Below, one piece after another: positions 8,924 through 19,233 of a stretch of 64,000 nt of DNA. The stretch spans positions 1,550,001 through 1,614,000 of the forward strand of contig CAVXCI010000001.1 in NCBI GenBank assembly GCA_963760285.1. The letters are read 5' to 3'. Under the pieces are notes generated by a model, which did not search any database, had not been told where the DNA came from, and saw only the letters and a list, made by a program, of their open reading frames with translations. Within the stretch, counting starts at the first letter, position 1. Each line of letters opens with the position of its first letter. This DNA comes from PALSA-278 sp963760285 (GTDB lineage Bacteria > Acidobacteriota > Terriglobia > Acidiferrales > UBA7541). Position numbers and translations under genes: made by a program.

Positions 8924-9955
8924 CTATGCGCCCAGGAAGCGGGAATAGAGGGAACGGGCGACAGCGGGGTCTTGCGTGCCCTTGACAATGGCGCGACCGT
9001 CGGGAAAAACAGTCAGATCATATGGTGGAACGCTGAAACGAAGAAGAAACCCGTTTTCGCGGACATTCTCCGCGACGCCGCGAAGGCGCTCGCCCAGGGT
9101 GCGTAGATCAATCTGGCGGCGGCGTTCGTGAATCTGGACGGAGTTGCGTCCGCACATGGTGATGTGGGGCTGGCTTTCGCCAGTCAGCCAGAGAAAATCG
9201 CGGCGAACACAGGCCCGGCAATCCTCGCGGCGGGGAATGCGCAGGAATTGGGAGCGGCCTGTCCAAACATCGAATGAAATCAGGCGCCCATGGAGCGCTT
9301 CGGGATGACCGGAAAGAATTTTGAGGGCTTCGGCAGCCTGCAGGGAGGCGATAACTCCGACGACGGCGTTGAGGACGCCGACCGTGTCGCAAGTGGCTTC
9401 CGCGGCCGGCGATGCGGAGCCGCCGGATTCGTGCAGACAGGCGAAACACGCCGTCTTGGAGGGAAGAATGGCCATGGTGAGGCCATAGCTGCCGAGAACG
9501 GCGGCATAGACCAATGGGACACCAGAGGAAACGGCGAAATCGTTCAGCAGAAGGCGGGTCTCGAAATTGTCCGTGCCGTCGAGAATTAAATCAAAACCGG
9601 AAAGAAGCTCGGCGGCGGTGCCGGGGGTTAAATCGGCAATAATCGGATCGACAGCCACATCCGAATTCATGGCGCGGAGGTGCGTAGCCGCTGCGACGGC
9701 TTTGGGCAGTCCATCGCGGGCGTCGGATTCCTCAAAGAGGGCCTGCCGTTGAAGATTGGAAGGTTCGACAAAGTCGCGGTCAATGATCCTCATGCGGCCA
9801 ACCCCGGCGCGAACCAGAAGGCTGGCAACACTGCTCCCCAGCGCGCCGCATCCAACCAACACGGTGGAACTGCGCAAGAGCCTTTCCTGGCCGGCTTCGC
9901 CAATGCCCGAGAAGAGAATCTGGCGGGAATATTTTTCGAACTGTACCGGGTCCAT
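8924..9955 (-). CDS. ThiF/MoeB/HesA-family adenylyltransferase (E1-like) with C-terminal extension
   Basis: The N-terminal 240 residues are an E1-like fold: YSRQILFSGIG, the nucleotide loop VGCGALGSS, IIDRDFVEPSNLQRQ, and DGTDNFETR. The zinc site has two Cys pairs (CFACLHE and CRACVRRD), and ATCDTVGVLNAVVG holds a candidate acceptor cysteine. About 85 residues after the second Cys pair have no recognised domain and replace the rhodanese module found in MoeZ. Such enzymes adenylate the C-terminus of ubiquitin-like sulfur carriers (ThiS, MoaD). No carrier gene is visible nearby. The ATG at 9955 is preferred; an upstream start at 10009 is possible. Confidence 0.82.
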   Translation of the reverse strand: MDPVQFEKYSRQILFSGIGEAGQERLLRSSTVLVGCGALGSSVASLLVRAGVGRMRIIDRDFVEPSNLQRQALFEESDARDGLPKAVAAATHLRAMNSDVAVDPIIADLTPGTAAELLSGFDLILDGTDNFETRLLLNDFAVSSGVPLVYAAVLGSYGLTMAILPSKTACFACLHESGGSASPAAEATCDTVGVLNAVVGVIASLQAAEALKILSGHPEALHGRLISFDVWTGRSQFLRIPRREDCRACVRRDFLWLTGESQPHITMCGRNSVQIHERRRQIDLRTLGERLRGVAENVRENGFLLRFSVPPYDLTVFPDGRAIVKGTQDPAVARSLYSRFLGA

Positions 9956-10056
9956 GGTGGACCCATCATGATAGCCCCAGAAGACTGGGGGAAGCGAACG
10001 TACATACACTGCGAAATGGGGCGCTAGGGCATGCTAACCTGAGTTTGCAGAGACGC

Positions 10057-12987
10057 ATGGGGAACCGCGGAGAAAAATATGCGGCGGGATGCTGTGCCTG
10101 GGCGCGGGGAGCCGCCCTGCTGGTGTTTCTGGCGACGCCACGTCCCGGCGCGGCGCGCGCACAGGAGCAGCAGTTTGAAGGCCAGCGTGTGGCGGCGGTG
10201 CGCGTATTCGACGAAAACGGCAGGGAAATTACCGCTCAGCGAATCACGCTGCCGCTGCAGGCCGGCCAGCCGTTCGATTTCGACGCGGAACGCCGTAGTT
10301 TGCGGGCGCTTTACCTGAGTGGTCTTTACGCGGATATCCATACCGAAGCCGTGCCCGTGACCAACGGGTTGGAAATTGATTTCCTGGTTCGGCGAAATTA
10401 TTTCAACAACGTGGTGAGTATTACAGGAATCAGTGACGACCGGCTGCACAGCCAGGCGCTGGCGTCCATGGACATGCCCCTGGGAATTACTTTTCTGGAA
10501 GCAAAAGTCCAGCAGGGGTTGCAGCACCTTAAGGATGTCCTTGTCACGGAAGGATATTACCAGCCGCATATCTCCTATGTGCTGGTTCCCAACGAGCGGA
10601 CGCGCCAAATGGACGTGAATGTGACTGTGGAAATTGGTCCACGCGCGAGAGTGGGCGAAATCCTTTTCGAGAATCAGACCCCCTATTCCAATGACGAACT
10701 GCGAAAAAAGTCGAGGCTATCCAGCAGGAATATTATCTCCGCGGCGCGGCTGGAGCGGGCGCGGGATCGCATTCGGAAGTATCTGCTCTCCAAGGATCAT
10801 CTGGGTGCGCGGGTGAACACAGACCGGGGCAGTTATGACCCGGCCAATAACGCCGTGCCGATAACGTTTGTGGTGGTGGCCGGGCCGCGAGTGCGCGTAA
10901 CGGTGGAAGGAGTGAAGTACCGGCGCGGACAGCTGAAGAAACTGATCCCCATCTTCGAAGAAGGCAGCGTGGACGAAGATCTGCTGATCGAAGGGCGGCG
11001 CAACCTGAGGGACGATCTGCAGAGGCAGGGTTATTTCAACGCACAGGTGGCGTTCACAACGCGTCAGGATGACCAGTCTGGAGAGCAGTTAATCAACTAC
11101 ACGGTGGATCGCGGAAAGAAGCACCGGCTGGCGGGCATTTCCATCCAGGGAAACCAATACCTGGGAACGCCGCTGCTGCGGGAGCGCCTGGTGATTCATG
11201 AAGGAGGGCGGTTTTCGCCGGGACGTTTCAGCGAGCAGTTGCTGCAGCAGGATGTGGCATCAATGAAAGCGATCTACCAATCCAACGGGTTCGAGCAGGT
11301 GAAAGTGGAGACCGAGGAGGATCAGGACTATCAGGGCAAAGAGAATAATCTCTTCGTGCGGTTCAAAGTGACGGAAGGGCCGCAGACGCGAGTGGCCAGC
11401 TTGAAATTCGAAGGAAATCGGGCGCTCAGCACGGAGAACCTGCTGTCCGTGGTAGGGTCGACCCCGGGGCAGCCATATTCGGATGCCAATGTGTCCAGCG
11501 ACCGGGACAACGTGTTGGCGTACTACTTCAACGAAGGATTTCCGGAGGCGCAATTCACGGCGCAGGTGACGGCCGCGAAAACTCCGGATCGCATGGACTT
11601 GACGTACAAGATTGATGAAGGGCCGCAGATTCGTGTGAACGATGTGCTGCTGACGGGATATCAACACACTCGGCCGGGGGTGATTTCTCGGCAAGTACTG
11701 GTGCAGGCCAAGGAACCGCTGCGGCAAAGCGAAGTGATTGGCACACAGAGGAAGCTCTACAACCTGGGAATATTCAACCGTGTGGTGGTAGCTCCTCAAA
11801 ATCCGGACGGAACGGATCCGGACAAGGACGTCGTGGTGGAAGTGGAAGAAGCCAAGCGGTACACGCTCGGTTATGGATTCGGATTTGAGGCGCAGCGCCT
11901 GGGCGGAGTCTCCGGGAGCCCCGCGGGAACGCAGTTCAACGCCAGCCCCTTGGGCATTTTTGAATTCAGCAAGAACAACGTGGGAGGCCGGGGCCAAACC
12001 CTGGGCTTTCAAGCCCGGGCCAGCACTCTGGAATATCGCGCCCTGGGGAGTTACAACATTCCGGATTTTTTCGCGCGGGAACGGTTCAGCATGCAATTGA
12101 CCGTGCTGGCGGAGAAAAGCGAAGAGGTACAGACATTCACTTCGCGGCGCTATGAAGGATCGCTGCAGGTGACCCAGGCGCTGACCCCGTTCACATCTGT
12201 CCTGTACCGTTATACCTTCCGGCGTGTGCTGGTGGAAGCCAGCTCGCTGGAAATTCCCACCGAGGAAATTCCGCTGTTCAGTCAGCCCACGCTGCTTTCG
12301 GGATTCGGATTCACCTGGCTGCGCGACCGGCGTGACAATCCCGCGGATGCGACCAAGGGCAGCTTCAATACCGTGGACCTGAGCCAGGCAGCGAGATTCC
12401 TGGGATCGGGAGCCGGGTATTTCAAGGGATTCGTGCAGAACTCGACGTATTACCCACTGGCGAAGTCGTGGGTGTTTGCGCGCTCGGCGCGGTTTGGCGT
12501 GGAAGAGCCGTTCGCGGGGACGTCCAACGCGGACATTCCCCTTCCGGAGCGATTTTTCGCGGGCGGCGGAACCTCTCTGCGAGGTTTCGGGCTGAACCAG
12601 GCCGGGCCGCGCGATCCATCCACGGGTTTTCCCATCGGCGGGTCGGCGGAGATTATTCTCAACCAGGAACTGAGGTTCCCCTTGCGGCTGCCGTATGCCG
12701 GAAGCAAACTCGGCGGGACAGTTTTTTATGACACGGGAAATGTGTATAGCTCGCTGAACAAAATCAACCTGCGGTGGACATCGCGGTCGCAGCACGATCT
12801 GGAATATCTCTCGCACACCGTGGGCGGCGGATTGCGTTACAACACGCCGGTGGGACCGGTGCGGTTGGATTTCGGTTACCAGCTCAATCCGGCGAAGTTT
12901 GCGTATTACGATCCCACCAACCGCTTCTACCGCGTTTCACAGCTGCCGCACTTCGAATTTTTCTTCAGCATCGGGCCGGTGTTCTGA
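10057..12987 (+). CDS. Omp85-family outer-membrane protein (BamA/TamA-like) with POTRA repeats
   Basis: 976 residues from the ATG at 10057 (a TTG at 10045 is also in frame). A signal peptide ends near GAARAQ. About five or six POTRA-like units follow to about residue 590, with repeats of the type FEGNRALSTENLLSV, GYYQPHISY and DEGPQIRVNDVLLTG. The C-terminal 380 residues form a 16-stranded-barrel type surface antigen domain with the expected AGGGTSLRGF motif (like the L6 VRGF motif) and a C-terminal beta signal ending in Phe. It inserts or exports outer-membrane proteins. Being followed by a SurA-like gene and tamB makes a TamA role attractive, but a BamA paralogue is equally possible. Confidence 0.88.
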   Translation: MGNRGEKYAAGCCAWARGAALLVFLATPRPGAARAQEQQFEGQRVAAVRVFDENGREITAQRITLPLQAGQPFDFDAERRSLRALYLSGLYADIHTEAVPVTNGLEIDFLVRRNYFNNVVSITGISDDRLHSQALASMDMPLGITFLEAKVQQGLQHLKDVLVTEGYYQPHISYVLVPNERTRQMDVNVTVEIGPRARVGEILFENQTPYSNDELRKKSRLSSRNIISAARLERARDRIRKYLLSKDHLGARVNTDRGSYDPANNAVPITFVVVAGPRVRVTVEGVKYRRGQLKKLIPIFEEGSVDEDLLIEGRRNLRDDLQRQGYFNAQVAFTTRQDDQSGEQLINYTVDRGKKHRLAGISIQGNQYLGTPLLRERLVIHEGGRFSPGRFSEQLLQQDVASMKAIYQSNGFEQVKVETEEDQDYQGKENNLFVRFKVTEGPQTRVASLKFEGNRALSTENLLSVVGSTPGQPYSDANVSSDRDNVLAYYFNEGFPEAQFTAQVTAAKTPDRMDLTYKIDEGPQIRVNDVLLTGYQHTRPGVISRQVLVQAKEPLRQSEVIGTQRKLYNLGIFNRVVVAPQNPDGTDPDKDVVVEVEEAKRYTLGYGFGFEAQRLGGVSGSPAGTQFNASPLGIFEFSKNNVGGRGQTLGFQARASTLEYRALGSYNIPDFFARERFSMQLTVLAEKSEEVQTFTSRRYEGSLQVTQALTPFTSVLYRYTFRRVLVEASSLEIPTEEIPLFSQPTLLSGFGFTWLRDRRDNPADATKGSFNTVDLSQAARFLGSGAGYFKGFVQNSTYYPLAKSWVFARSARFGVEEPFAGTSNADIPLPERFFAGGGTSLRGFGLNQAGPRDPSTGFPIGGSAEIILNQELRFPLRLPYAGSKLGGTVFYDTGNVYSSLNKINLRWTSRSQHDLEYLSHTVGGGLRYNTPVGPVRLDFGYQLNPAKFAYYDPTNRFYRVSQLPHFEFFFSIGPVF

Positions 12988-13721
12988 TGAGTCATGCTGG
13001 AGCTGTCTTCGTATTCTTGCTGGGGGCGGCCCTGGGCGCCGCGGCCCAGAATTCCCCGAAGCCCCCGCCCAACACGGCAATCCCGCCGACGACGCAGGCC
13101 CCGGCTCTGGCGCCGCGGCCTGGCGGAGTAATCATTGACGGAATCGCGGCGCACATCGAAGGCGACATCATTACCGAAAGCGAGGTGGACGAGCTGGCGG
13201 CGTTCCAGGAGTTGCTGGGCGAGAAGCCGCACAGCCGCGAGGACCTGCTGAACGAGCTGGTGGACCAATGGGTGGTGCGGCACGAAGCGGAAGGAGTGAA
13301 TTACCAGCGGCCGCCGGATGCGGAAATGGAAGCCGCACTGAACCGTCTGGCGGCAAAGTTTCCCTCGCGCCAGGCCTTTGAAGCGCGATTGAAAGAACTG
13401 GGGCTGGAAGATGCAACCGTGGAACGCGAATTACGCCATCAGGAATACCTTTCGCAGTTTCTGGAGTACCGCTTTCGCCCGGGCGTGGAAGTGACCGACA
13501 AGGATGTGGAGGCGTATTACCACACGGAATTTGTGCCGGAGCTGGAAAAGGAAAAGCAGGCCGTGCCGCCGCTGGACAGCGTTTCGGGGAAAATCCGCGA
13601 GTTGCTGGTGGAACAGCGGATCAGCAAACGTGCGGATGAATGGATCAGCCAGACCAGGTCGCATTTGCGAATCAGCTTTGGGGGAGGTGGCGGATGCCCC
13701 GCGCAATCCGTTACCTGCTGA
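12987..13721 (+). CDS. SurA-like periplasmic chaperone (N-terminal domain type)
   Basis: The ATG at 12987 shares one base with the Omp85 stop codon (TGATG), implying coupled translation. 244 residues: signal peptide (FVFLLGAALGAAA), proline-rich linker, then a SurA/trigger-factor-like helical chaperone domain with IIDGIAAHIEGDIITESEVDEL, the usual opening of SurA N-domains, and long helices with basic and acidic faces. No peptidyl-prolyl isomerase (parvulin) domain is present, so it is probably a chaperone only. It overlaps the tamB start by 28 bases. Confidence 0.8.
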   Translation: MSHAGAVFVFLLGAALGAAAQNSPKPPPNTAIPPTTQAPALAPRPGGVIIDGIAAHIEGDIITESEVDELAAFQELLGEKPHSREDLLNELVDQWVVRHEAEGVNYQRPPDAEMEAALNRLAAKFPSRQAFEARLKELGLEDATVERELRHQEYLSQFLEYRFRPGVEVTDKDVEAYYHTEFVPELEKEKQAVPPLDSVSGKIRELLVEQRISKRADEWISQTRSHLRISFGGGGGCPAQSVTC

Positions 13722-16700
13722 TTCTCATACTGGTGCTGGCCATAAGCTTTCCACTCGCGGGTTTATTTCTTGTCCAGAGCGGGCTGGCGGACCGCCCTTT
13801 GCGCCGCCTGGTGGTGGCGCAGATTGACAAAGCCACGGGCGGACGCGCGGAGATGAAGGCTTTTCATTTTCGCCTGTGGGGTCTGCGCGCCGAGATGGAT
13901 GGTTTCACGCTGCATGGGCGTGAGTTGCCGGACGAAGCTCCGCTCTTCCGCGCGGACCAGATCATTATCCGCGCGCGATTGCTTTCCTTCTGGGGGCATC
14001 GTGTGGCCCTGGATGCGGTGGAAGTGGAACACCCCGCCGTGGCCGTGCGCATCGATGCTCACGGAGAGAGCAATCTCCCCATACCGCCGGTGCGTAAAAC
14101 CACGCGGCCCTGGCGTGAGGAGCTCTTCAACCTGGAGATCGGACATCTGGAACTGAACAACGGCCAGGTCGCCTATGGCAACCGGCGAATCCCCTTGAAT
14201 GTGCGCGGCGACGATTTTCATTTTGCGATGACCTTCGACGCACCGGCGTTGGGCAAAGAGTTCTATGTGGGAACTCTGGCCGCGCGCCGAACGGAAGTGG
14301 CGCTCAAGCAGGATGCGCCTTTCCTGGTGGACACCCTGGCGAAATTCACACTGACCCGCGACACTTTTTCGCTGGACGAACTGCAACTCAATACCGGCAG
14401 CACGGAGATTCATCTGCGCGCCGAGCTGGCCAGTTTCGCGCAGCCCTCCTGGACCTACCATTCGCGGGTGCGCCTGGCGCTATCGGACGTGGGGCAAATT
14501 TTCCGGGTGAAAGAGATGCCTGACGGCATAGTGGACGCCACCGGCGCGGGAAGTTATGAGGACGGAAGGTTCACCCTGGATGGGCACTACGAAGCGCGGA
14601 AAATTTCCACATCTTATGTTTGGTTCCACGCGAAGGACATGGAAAGCTGGGGACGACTGACGGCCACCGAAGACCGTCTGGAACTGCCTAAATTTGAAGC
14701 CCGGGCCTTCGGCGGCGCGCTGCAGGGACGTCTGCAACTGAATTACAAAGGTCTGGTGGTTCGCACTGAGACGCAACTGCGCGGCGCGAATCTGGCCAAG
14801 GTGTTCGACGCGGTGAACAATTCGTCGCTACCCATTGATACGCTCCACTGGAACGGCAGCATGGCGGTGAACTCAATAAATGAGTGGAGCGGCGCGTTCA
14901 AGCATTTCCGCACGCGCGGGCATTCTACCTGGACTCCGGCGTCGAATTTATCGCCGGGGCAGTTTCCCGCATCGGCCCAATTGCAATTCGATTATTCTGA
15001 CGACACGCATATTGCGATGCTGGCCCATGGAAAGATTTCCACGCCCGACAGCACCCTGCTGTTTTCCGGCACACTGGCGAAGAATGATTCCGCTCTCGAA
15101 ACGGAACTGACCGCCAATCATCTGCTGGATTGGGACGATTTCATCAATGACTTGCGCGGACCGGACAGCACGCCGGTCAGTGTTTCAGGAGAAGCGCACT
15201 GGCGCGGAAGGATTCTGGGCCCCATCGTGGGGCCGAATTTCGTGGGGCACTTCCAGGCGGAGCAGGCGCAATATGGCCGGCTCTATTGGGACACCATTGC
15301 CGGTGACATGGATTATTCGCCCGATGGCTTGCAGCTCAAAAATGCGCACATCACCAGCCGCGGCTCCACGGTGGACATGAACCTGTCGTTGTCATTCGAT
15401 GGGGATTGGGGCTTTTTGCCGAACAGCCCCTGGTCGGCGTACGTTCACGCGATGCACACGCCAATAGACGGCCTGCAGGTTCTCCTGGGGACGGACTATC
15501 CGGTGACGGCGCTGCTCTCCGGCGATTTCGAGGGCAGCGGAACCAGGGCCGACCCGGAATTGGCGGGGGATTTCCGCGCCGATGAACTCGTGCTACGCGG
15601 CGTCCATTTTGACGAAGTGACCGGACGAGTGGACTTGCAAACGCAGAAATTCTGCGTCCAACAGGTACACATGGCGATAGCGGGCGGGCACATTGCCGGC
15701 CAGTTCTGCTACTTGATGGATGAGCGCGCCACGGATTTCACCGTGGATGGCGGGGGAATTTCCCTGGCACGGTTGACGCCGCGCTCGATGGGACAGTTTG
15801 CGCCCGGCGGAACCATTGACCTGCATGCGCAGGGCCATGGTCCGCTCGCGGCTCCTGTGGGCAATGGGCGAATCCACATCCAGGGCATGACCTTTGGGCC
15901 GGAGATTGAAGGCGATCTTGCGGCGACGTTCAATTCAGATGGGGAAAAAGTTCAGATGGAAATTGATTCCCTGGCGCAATGGCGCCTGCATGCAAACCTC
16001 TCGGCGGAACTGAGCGGAGATTATCCCGTGGTGGGGAACATAACCGGCCTGGAAATGGACCTGGACCCGGTAATCGAATATACGCTGCACCTGCAGAATG
16101 TGACCGGGCATAGCAGCGTGGATGGCTCGTTCACCATAAGCGGCTCGTTGCGCCAGCCGGAAACGATCACGGTGTCTGCGGACATCTCGCGCCTTTCGAT
16201 GGACTACGAAAACGTTTCGCTGCAAAACGAAGGGCCGTTGCGGCTGAAGGCCAGCGGGCAGGGCGTGCAGATTGAGCAGATGAATCTCCACGGACCCAAC
16301 TCGGATTTCCGCCTCGCGGGACAGGCGCATTTCAAGGGTGATAAAGCGTTGAACCTGCGCGTGGATGGAACGGTGAACCTGCGGCTCCTCCACGCGTTCA
16401 TTCCGGACCTGGATGCGCATGGCGCCGCGGATATGCGCGCAGGGATCACTGGCACTTTGAGCCAGCCGGAAATCACCGGGCAGATCCGCGTGAACGATGC
16501 TTCCGCGGAATACGGAGATTTTCCGGTGGGGCTTAGCCGCATCAATGGCTCGCTCGTCTTTGACCGGCGCTCATTGATCTTTGAAAATGTGACCGCGCAG
16601 GCAGGTGGAGGGAATCTGACGTTGAGCGGTTCCGTTGGATACAGCGCCAGCCCGCTGCGGTTTGAAGTGAATACCACGGCAACGAATGTCCGCGTACGTT

Positions 16701-17632
16701 ATCCCGCGGGATTAAGCTGGACGGGTAGCGCCAGTCTGAAATTGAGCGGAACCCGCGATGCCGGTCTGCTTTCTGGAACGGTGACCGCGAATCGCTTGCT
16801 CATTTCCCCCAACGCAGGCCTGGCCACGTTCTTGAGTTCGGCGGGAGGGCCATCCGTTTCGGTGCCATCCTCCTCGCCGTTCCTGCGTAATTTGCAGTTC
16901 GACGTGGTAGCGCAGACCGGGTCTGGCGCTCGCCTGGAAGCCACCGGCGCGCGGGTGGACATGGAAGGTTCCGTGCGACTGCGGGGCACATGGGACCATC
17001 CGGTGCTGCTGGGAAACGTACACGTGCTCAGCGGCGATCTGAATTTCAACGGCACAAATTATTCAATCAGCCGGGGAGACATCAATTTCGCCAATCCCTT
17101 CCGGCTGGACCCAATACTGGACGTGGAAGCGTCCACCACGATTCAGCAGTACGTGATTACCGTGGATTTTTCGGGGCCCGTAAGCCATCTCTCCCTATCT
17201 TATCGCGCCGATCCGCCGCTGCCGCAGGCGGATGTGATAGCGCTGCTTGCGGTGGGAAGCACGGGAGAAGAAAACGCCCTGCGTTCTGCCACGGGCTCGC
17301 AATCGCAGAACTACGGCGCCTCGGCGCTGCTTTCGGCGGCGATTTCCAATCAGCTGGGGGGACGAATCGAGCGTCTGTTTGGCATTAGCCGTTTCCGCGT
17401 GGATCCTTTTCTCGCGGGCACCACCACGGACCAAAACGCCGGTGCGCGCGTGACCATCGAGCAGCAGGTGACGAGGAACTTGACGGTAACCTACAGCACG
17501 AACGCAACGGCAAACCAGCAGCAGGTGATCCAGATTGAATACGCGCTGAATCCCCGCGTGTCACTGGTGGCGTTGCGGGACATCAACGGAATTTACAGCG
17601 TGGACGTAAAGTTCAAGAAGCGATTCAAGTAG
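13694..17632 (+). CDS. tamB: TamB-like translocation and assembly module protein (DUF490)
   Basis: 1312 residues from the ATG at 13694, which has the strong ribosome binding site GGGGAGGTGG at 13681-13690. One N-terminal membrane anchor (YLLILILVLAISFPLAGLFL) is followed by a very long beta-helical domain of AsmA/TamB type and a C-terminal DUF490 region: GNVHVLSGDLNFNGTNYSIS, INFANPFRLDP, and LSYRADPPLPQADVIALLAVG. TamB spans the periplasm and works with an Omp85 partner in outer-membrane protein insertion or phospholipid transport. The partner is encoded two genes upstream in the same overlapping operon. Confidence 0.9.
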   Translation: MPRAIRYLLILILVLAISFPLAGLFLVQSGLADRPLRRLVVAQIDKATGGRAEMKAFHFRLWGLRAEMDGFTLHGRELPDEAPLFRADQIIIRARLLSFWGHRVALDAVEVEHPAVAVRIDAHGESNLPIPPVRKTTRPWREELFNLEIGHLELNNGQVAYGNRRIPLNVRGDDFHFAMTFDAPALGKEFYVGTLAARRTEVALKQDAPFLVDTLAKFTLTRDTFSLDELQLNTGSTEIHLRAELASFAQPSWTYHSRVRLALSDVGQIFRVKEMPDGIVDATGAGSYEDGRFTLDGHYEARKISTSYVWFHAKDMESWGRLTATEDRLELPKFEARAFGGALQGRLQLNYKGLVVRTETQLRGANLAKVFDAVNNSSLPIDTLHWNGSMAVNSINEWSGAFKHFRTRGHSTWTPASNLSPGQFPASAQLQFDYSDDTHIAMLAHGKISTPDSTLLFSGTLAKNDSALETELTANHLLDWDDFINDLRGPDSTPVSVSGEAHWRGRILGPIVGPNFVGHFQAEQAQYGRLYWDTIAGDMDYSPDGLQLKNAHITSRGSTVDMNLSLSFDGDWGFLPNSPWSAYVHAMHTPIDGLQVLLGTDYPVTALLSGDFEGSGTRADPELAGDFRADELVLRGVHFDEVTGRVDLQTQKFCVQQVHMAIAGGHIAGQFCYLMDERATDFTVDGGGISLARLTPRSMGQFAPGGTIDLHAQGHGPLAAPVGNGRIHIQGMTFGPEIEGDLAATFNSDGEKVQMEIDSLAQWRLHANLSAELSGDYPVVGNITGLEMDLDPVIEYTLHLQNVTGHSSVDGSFTISGSLRQPETITVSADISRLSMDYENVSLQNEGPLRLKASGQGVQIEQMNLHGPNSDFRLAGQAHFKGDKALNLRVDGTVNLRLLHAFIPDLDAHGAADMRAGITGTLSQPEITGQIRVNDASAEYGDFPVGLSRINGSLVFDRRSLIFENVTAQAGGGNLTLSGSVGYSASPLRFEVNTTATNVRVRYPAGLSWTGSASLKLSGTRDAGLLSGTVTANRLLISPNAGLATFLSSAGGPSVSVPSSSPFLRNLQFDVVAQTGSGARLEATGARVDMEGSVRLRGTWDHPVLLGNVHVLSGDLNFNGTNYSISRGDINFANPFRLDPILDVEASTTIQQYVITVDFSGPVSHLSLSYRADPPLPQADVIALLAVGSTGEENALRSATGSQSQNYGASALLSAAISNQLGGRIERLFGISRFRVDPFLAGTTTDQNAGARVTIEQQVTRNLTVTYSTNATANQQQVIQIEYALNPRVSLVALRDINGIYSVDVKFKKRFK

Positions 17633-17778
17633 CATCGCTGCCGGAAAGTGTCGGCGCGGGAAGCGGCAAGTGCTCCCCTCCAACCGCGGATGGGATTGAA
17701 GTTCACTTGCCACCGGTGATAGCCCGCGCATGATTTGCGCGTTCGCGCCCGCCGAGACTCTGCTAGGATGGCGGCGCC

Positions 17779-19233
17779 GTGAGCCTCCCTCCCTCCAAAT
17801 CCGCGCCCGGCCCTGAAGATTTCGCCCAACAGCAAAAGCATTCCGCTGAGAAACGTGAAGAAGGATTGCGGCGGCAACTGACCGCGCGCCAGGTTTCCAT
17901 GATCGCGCTGGGCGGCGCAATCGGGACTGGTCTTTTCCTGGGCAGTGCCATTTCCGTGCAACTGGCGGGCCCGGGCGTGATCCTGAGCTACGGCGCCGGT
18001 GCGTTGATTGCGCTGGCGCTGATGTGGGCCTTGGCGGAAATGACCGTGGTGCATCCGGTGGCCGGATCGTTCGGCGTGCATGCAGAAATGTATCTGAATC
18101 CCTGGGCGGGATTCACCATGCGCTACTCCTACTGGCTGGCGCAGGTGGTGGCTATTGGGAGCGAAGTAGTGGCGGCGTCAATTTATTGCCGTTACTGGTT
18201 CCCGGGAATTCCGGGATGGTGGTGGATCGTGGCATTCTCCGCCGCGCTGATATGGATTAACGCGCGCGCCGTGGGAAATTTCGGGCGGTTCGAATATGGG
18301 TTCGCGCTGATTAAAGTGGCGGTGATCTGTTTTTTTCTGGTTCTGGGCGCGGCGCTGCTCACCGGCGTTGGCTTTCCGCGCATGGGCCTGGTGAATTTCA
18401 CGGCGCACGGCGGGTTTTTGCCTCATGGTTGGGGCGGTGTGGGGCTGGGCGTGGCTATGGCGATTTTCAGTTTTCTGGGAATCGAAATTGTGGCCGTGGC
18501 CTCCGGTGAAGCGGAGAACCCGGAAGTGGCTGTGCCGCGGGCCATGCGCTGGACGCTGGCGCGGCTGGCGATTTTTTATATCGGTGGAATGTGCGTGCTG
18601 GTGGGCGTGATGCCGTGGACGCAGGCCGGGCTTTCAGAGAGCCCGTTCGTCCGCGTGTTTCGGTCCGCGGGAATACCCGCCGCCGCGGCGCTGATGAACT
18701 TCGTGGTGCTGACCGCGGCGCTATCCAGCATAAACGCCAATCTGTATCTCACCACACGGATGCTCTTTTCGCTGGCGCGCGGCGGATATGCCCCGCGACG
18801 ACTGGGGTTTTTGAACCGCCATGGAGCGCCATTGACGGCTCTGCTGGTCTCCAGTCTGGGAATGGTGGGGGCGCTGTTGCTGGATTTGCGCTTTCGTGAT
18901 TCCGCGTACATATACATGGTGGGCGCGGCGTTTTTCGGCGGACTTTACGTGTGGCTTATGATTTTCGCCACGCATCTGGCCTTCCGGAAAAAGATGGCCC
19001 ACGTTCAATTCCGGCGCTTCGCGCCACCGGGTCCGTGGAGCTCGTTGCTGGGGTTGCTGGCGCTGGCGGCGGTAATGTTATCCACGTGGAGAATTCCGGG
19101 CATGCGCATCACGCTGGCGGGCGGCATTCCGTGGCTTGCCCTGCTTTCCCTGTGTTACTTTGTCCGGAGACGTGCGGTGGAAAGATCGCCGCGTAACGGG
19201 ACAGAAGCGACAGGAGAAATCGGGCATGGATGA
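17779..19233 (+). CDS. Amino-acid permease, APC superfamily (GABA/aromatic amino-acid permease type)
   Basis: 484 residues, GTG start, about 12 transmembrane helices. The first helix carries the signature RQVSMIALGGAIGTGLFLGS; the AAT-type GEAENPEVAVPRAM motif follows helix 6. This is the amino-acid-transporter branch related to GabP, AroP and ProY. The long polar N-terminus (about 35 residues) is unusual. The stop codon lies inside the next gene by eight bases, so uptake is likely coupled to the PLP enzyme that follows. TAGGAT at 17764-17769 lies nine bases before the start with no Shine-Dalgarno sequence. Confidence 0.88.
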   Translation: MSLPPSKSAPGPEDFAQQQKHSAEKREEGLRRQLTARQVSMIALGGAIGTGLFLGSAISVQLAGPGVILSYGAGALIALALMWALAEMTVVHPVAGSFGVHAEMYLNPWAGFTMRYSYWLAQVVAIGSEVVAASIYCRYWFPGIPGWWWIVAFSAALIWINARAVGNFGRFEYGFALIKVAVICFFLVLGAALLTGVGFPRMGLVNFTAHGGFLPHGWGGVGLGVAMAIFSFLGIEIVAVASGEAENPEVAVPRAMRWTLARLAIFYIGGMCVLVGVMPWTQAGLSESPFVRVFRSAGIPAAAALMNFVVLTAALSSINANLYLTTRMLFSLARGGYAPRRLGFLNRHGAPLTALLVSSLGMVGALLLDLRFRDSAYIYMVGAAFFGGLYVWLMIFATHLAFRKKMAHVQFRRFAPPGPWSSLLGLLALAAVMLSTWRIPGMRITLAGGIPWLALLSLCYFVRRRAVERSPRNGTEATGEIGHG

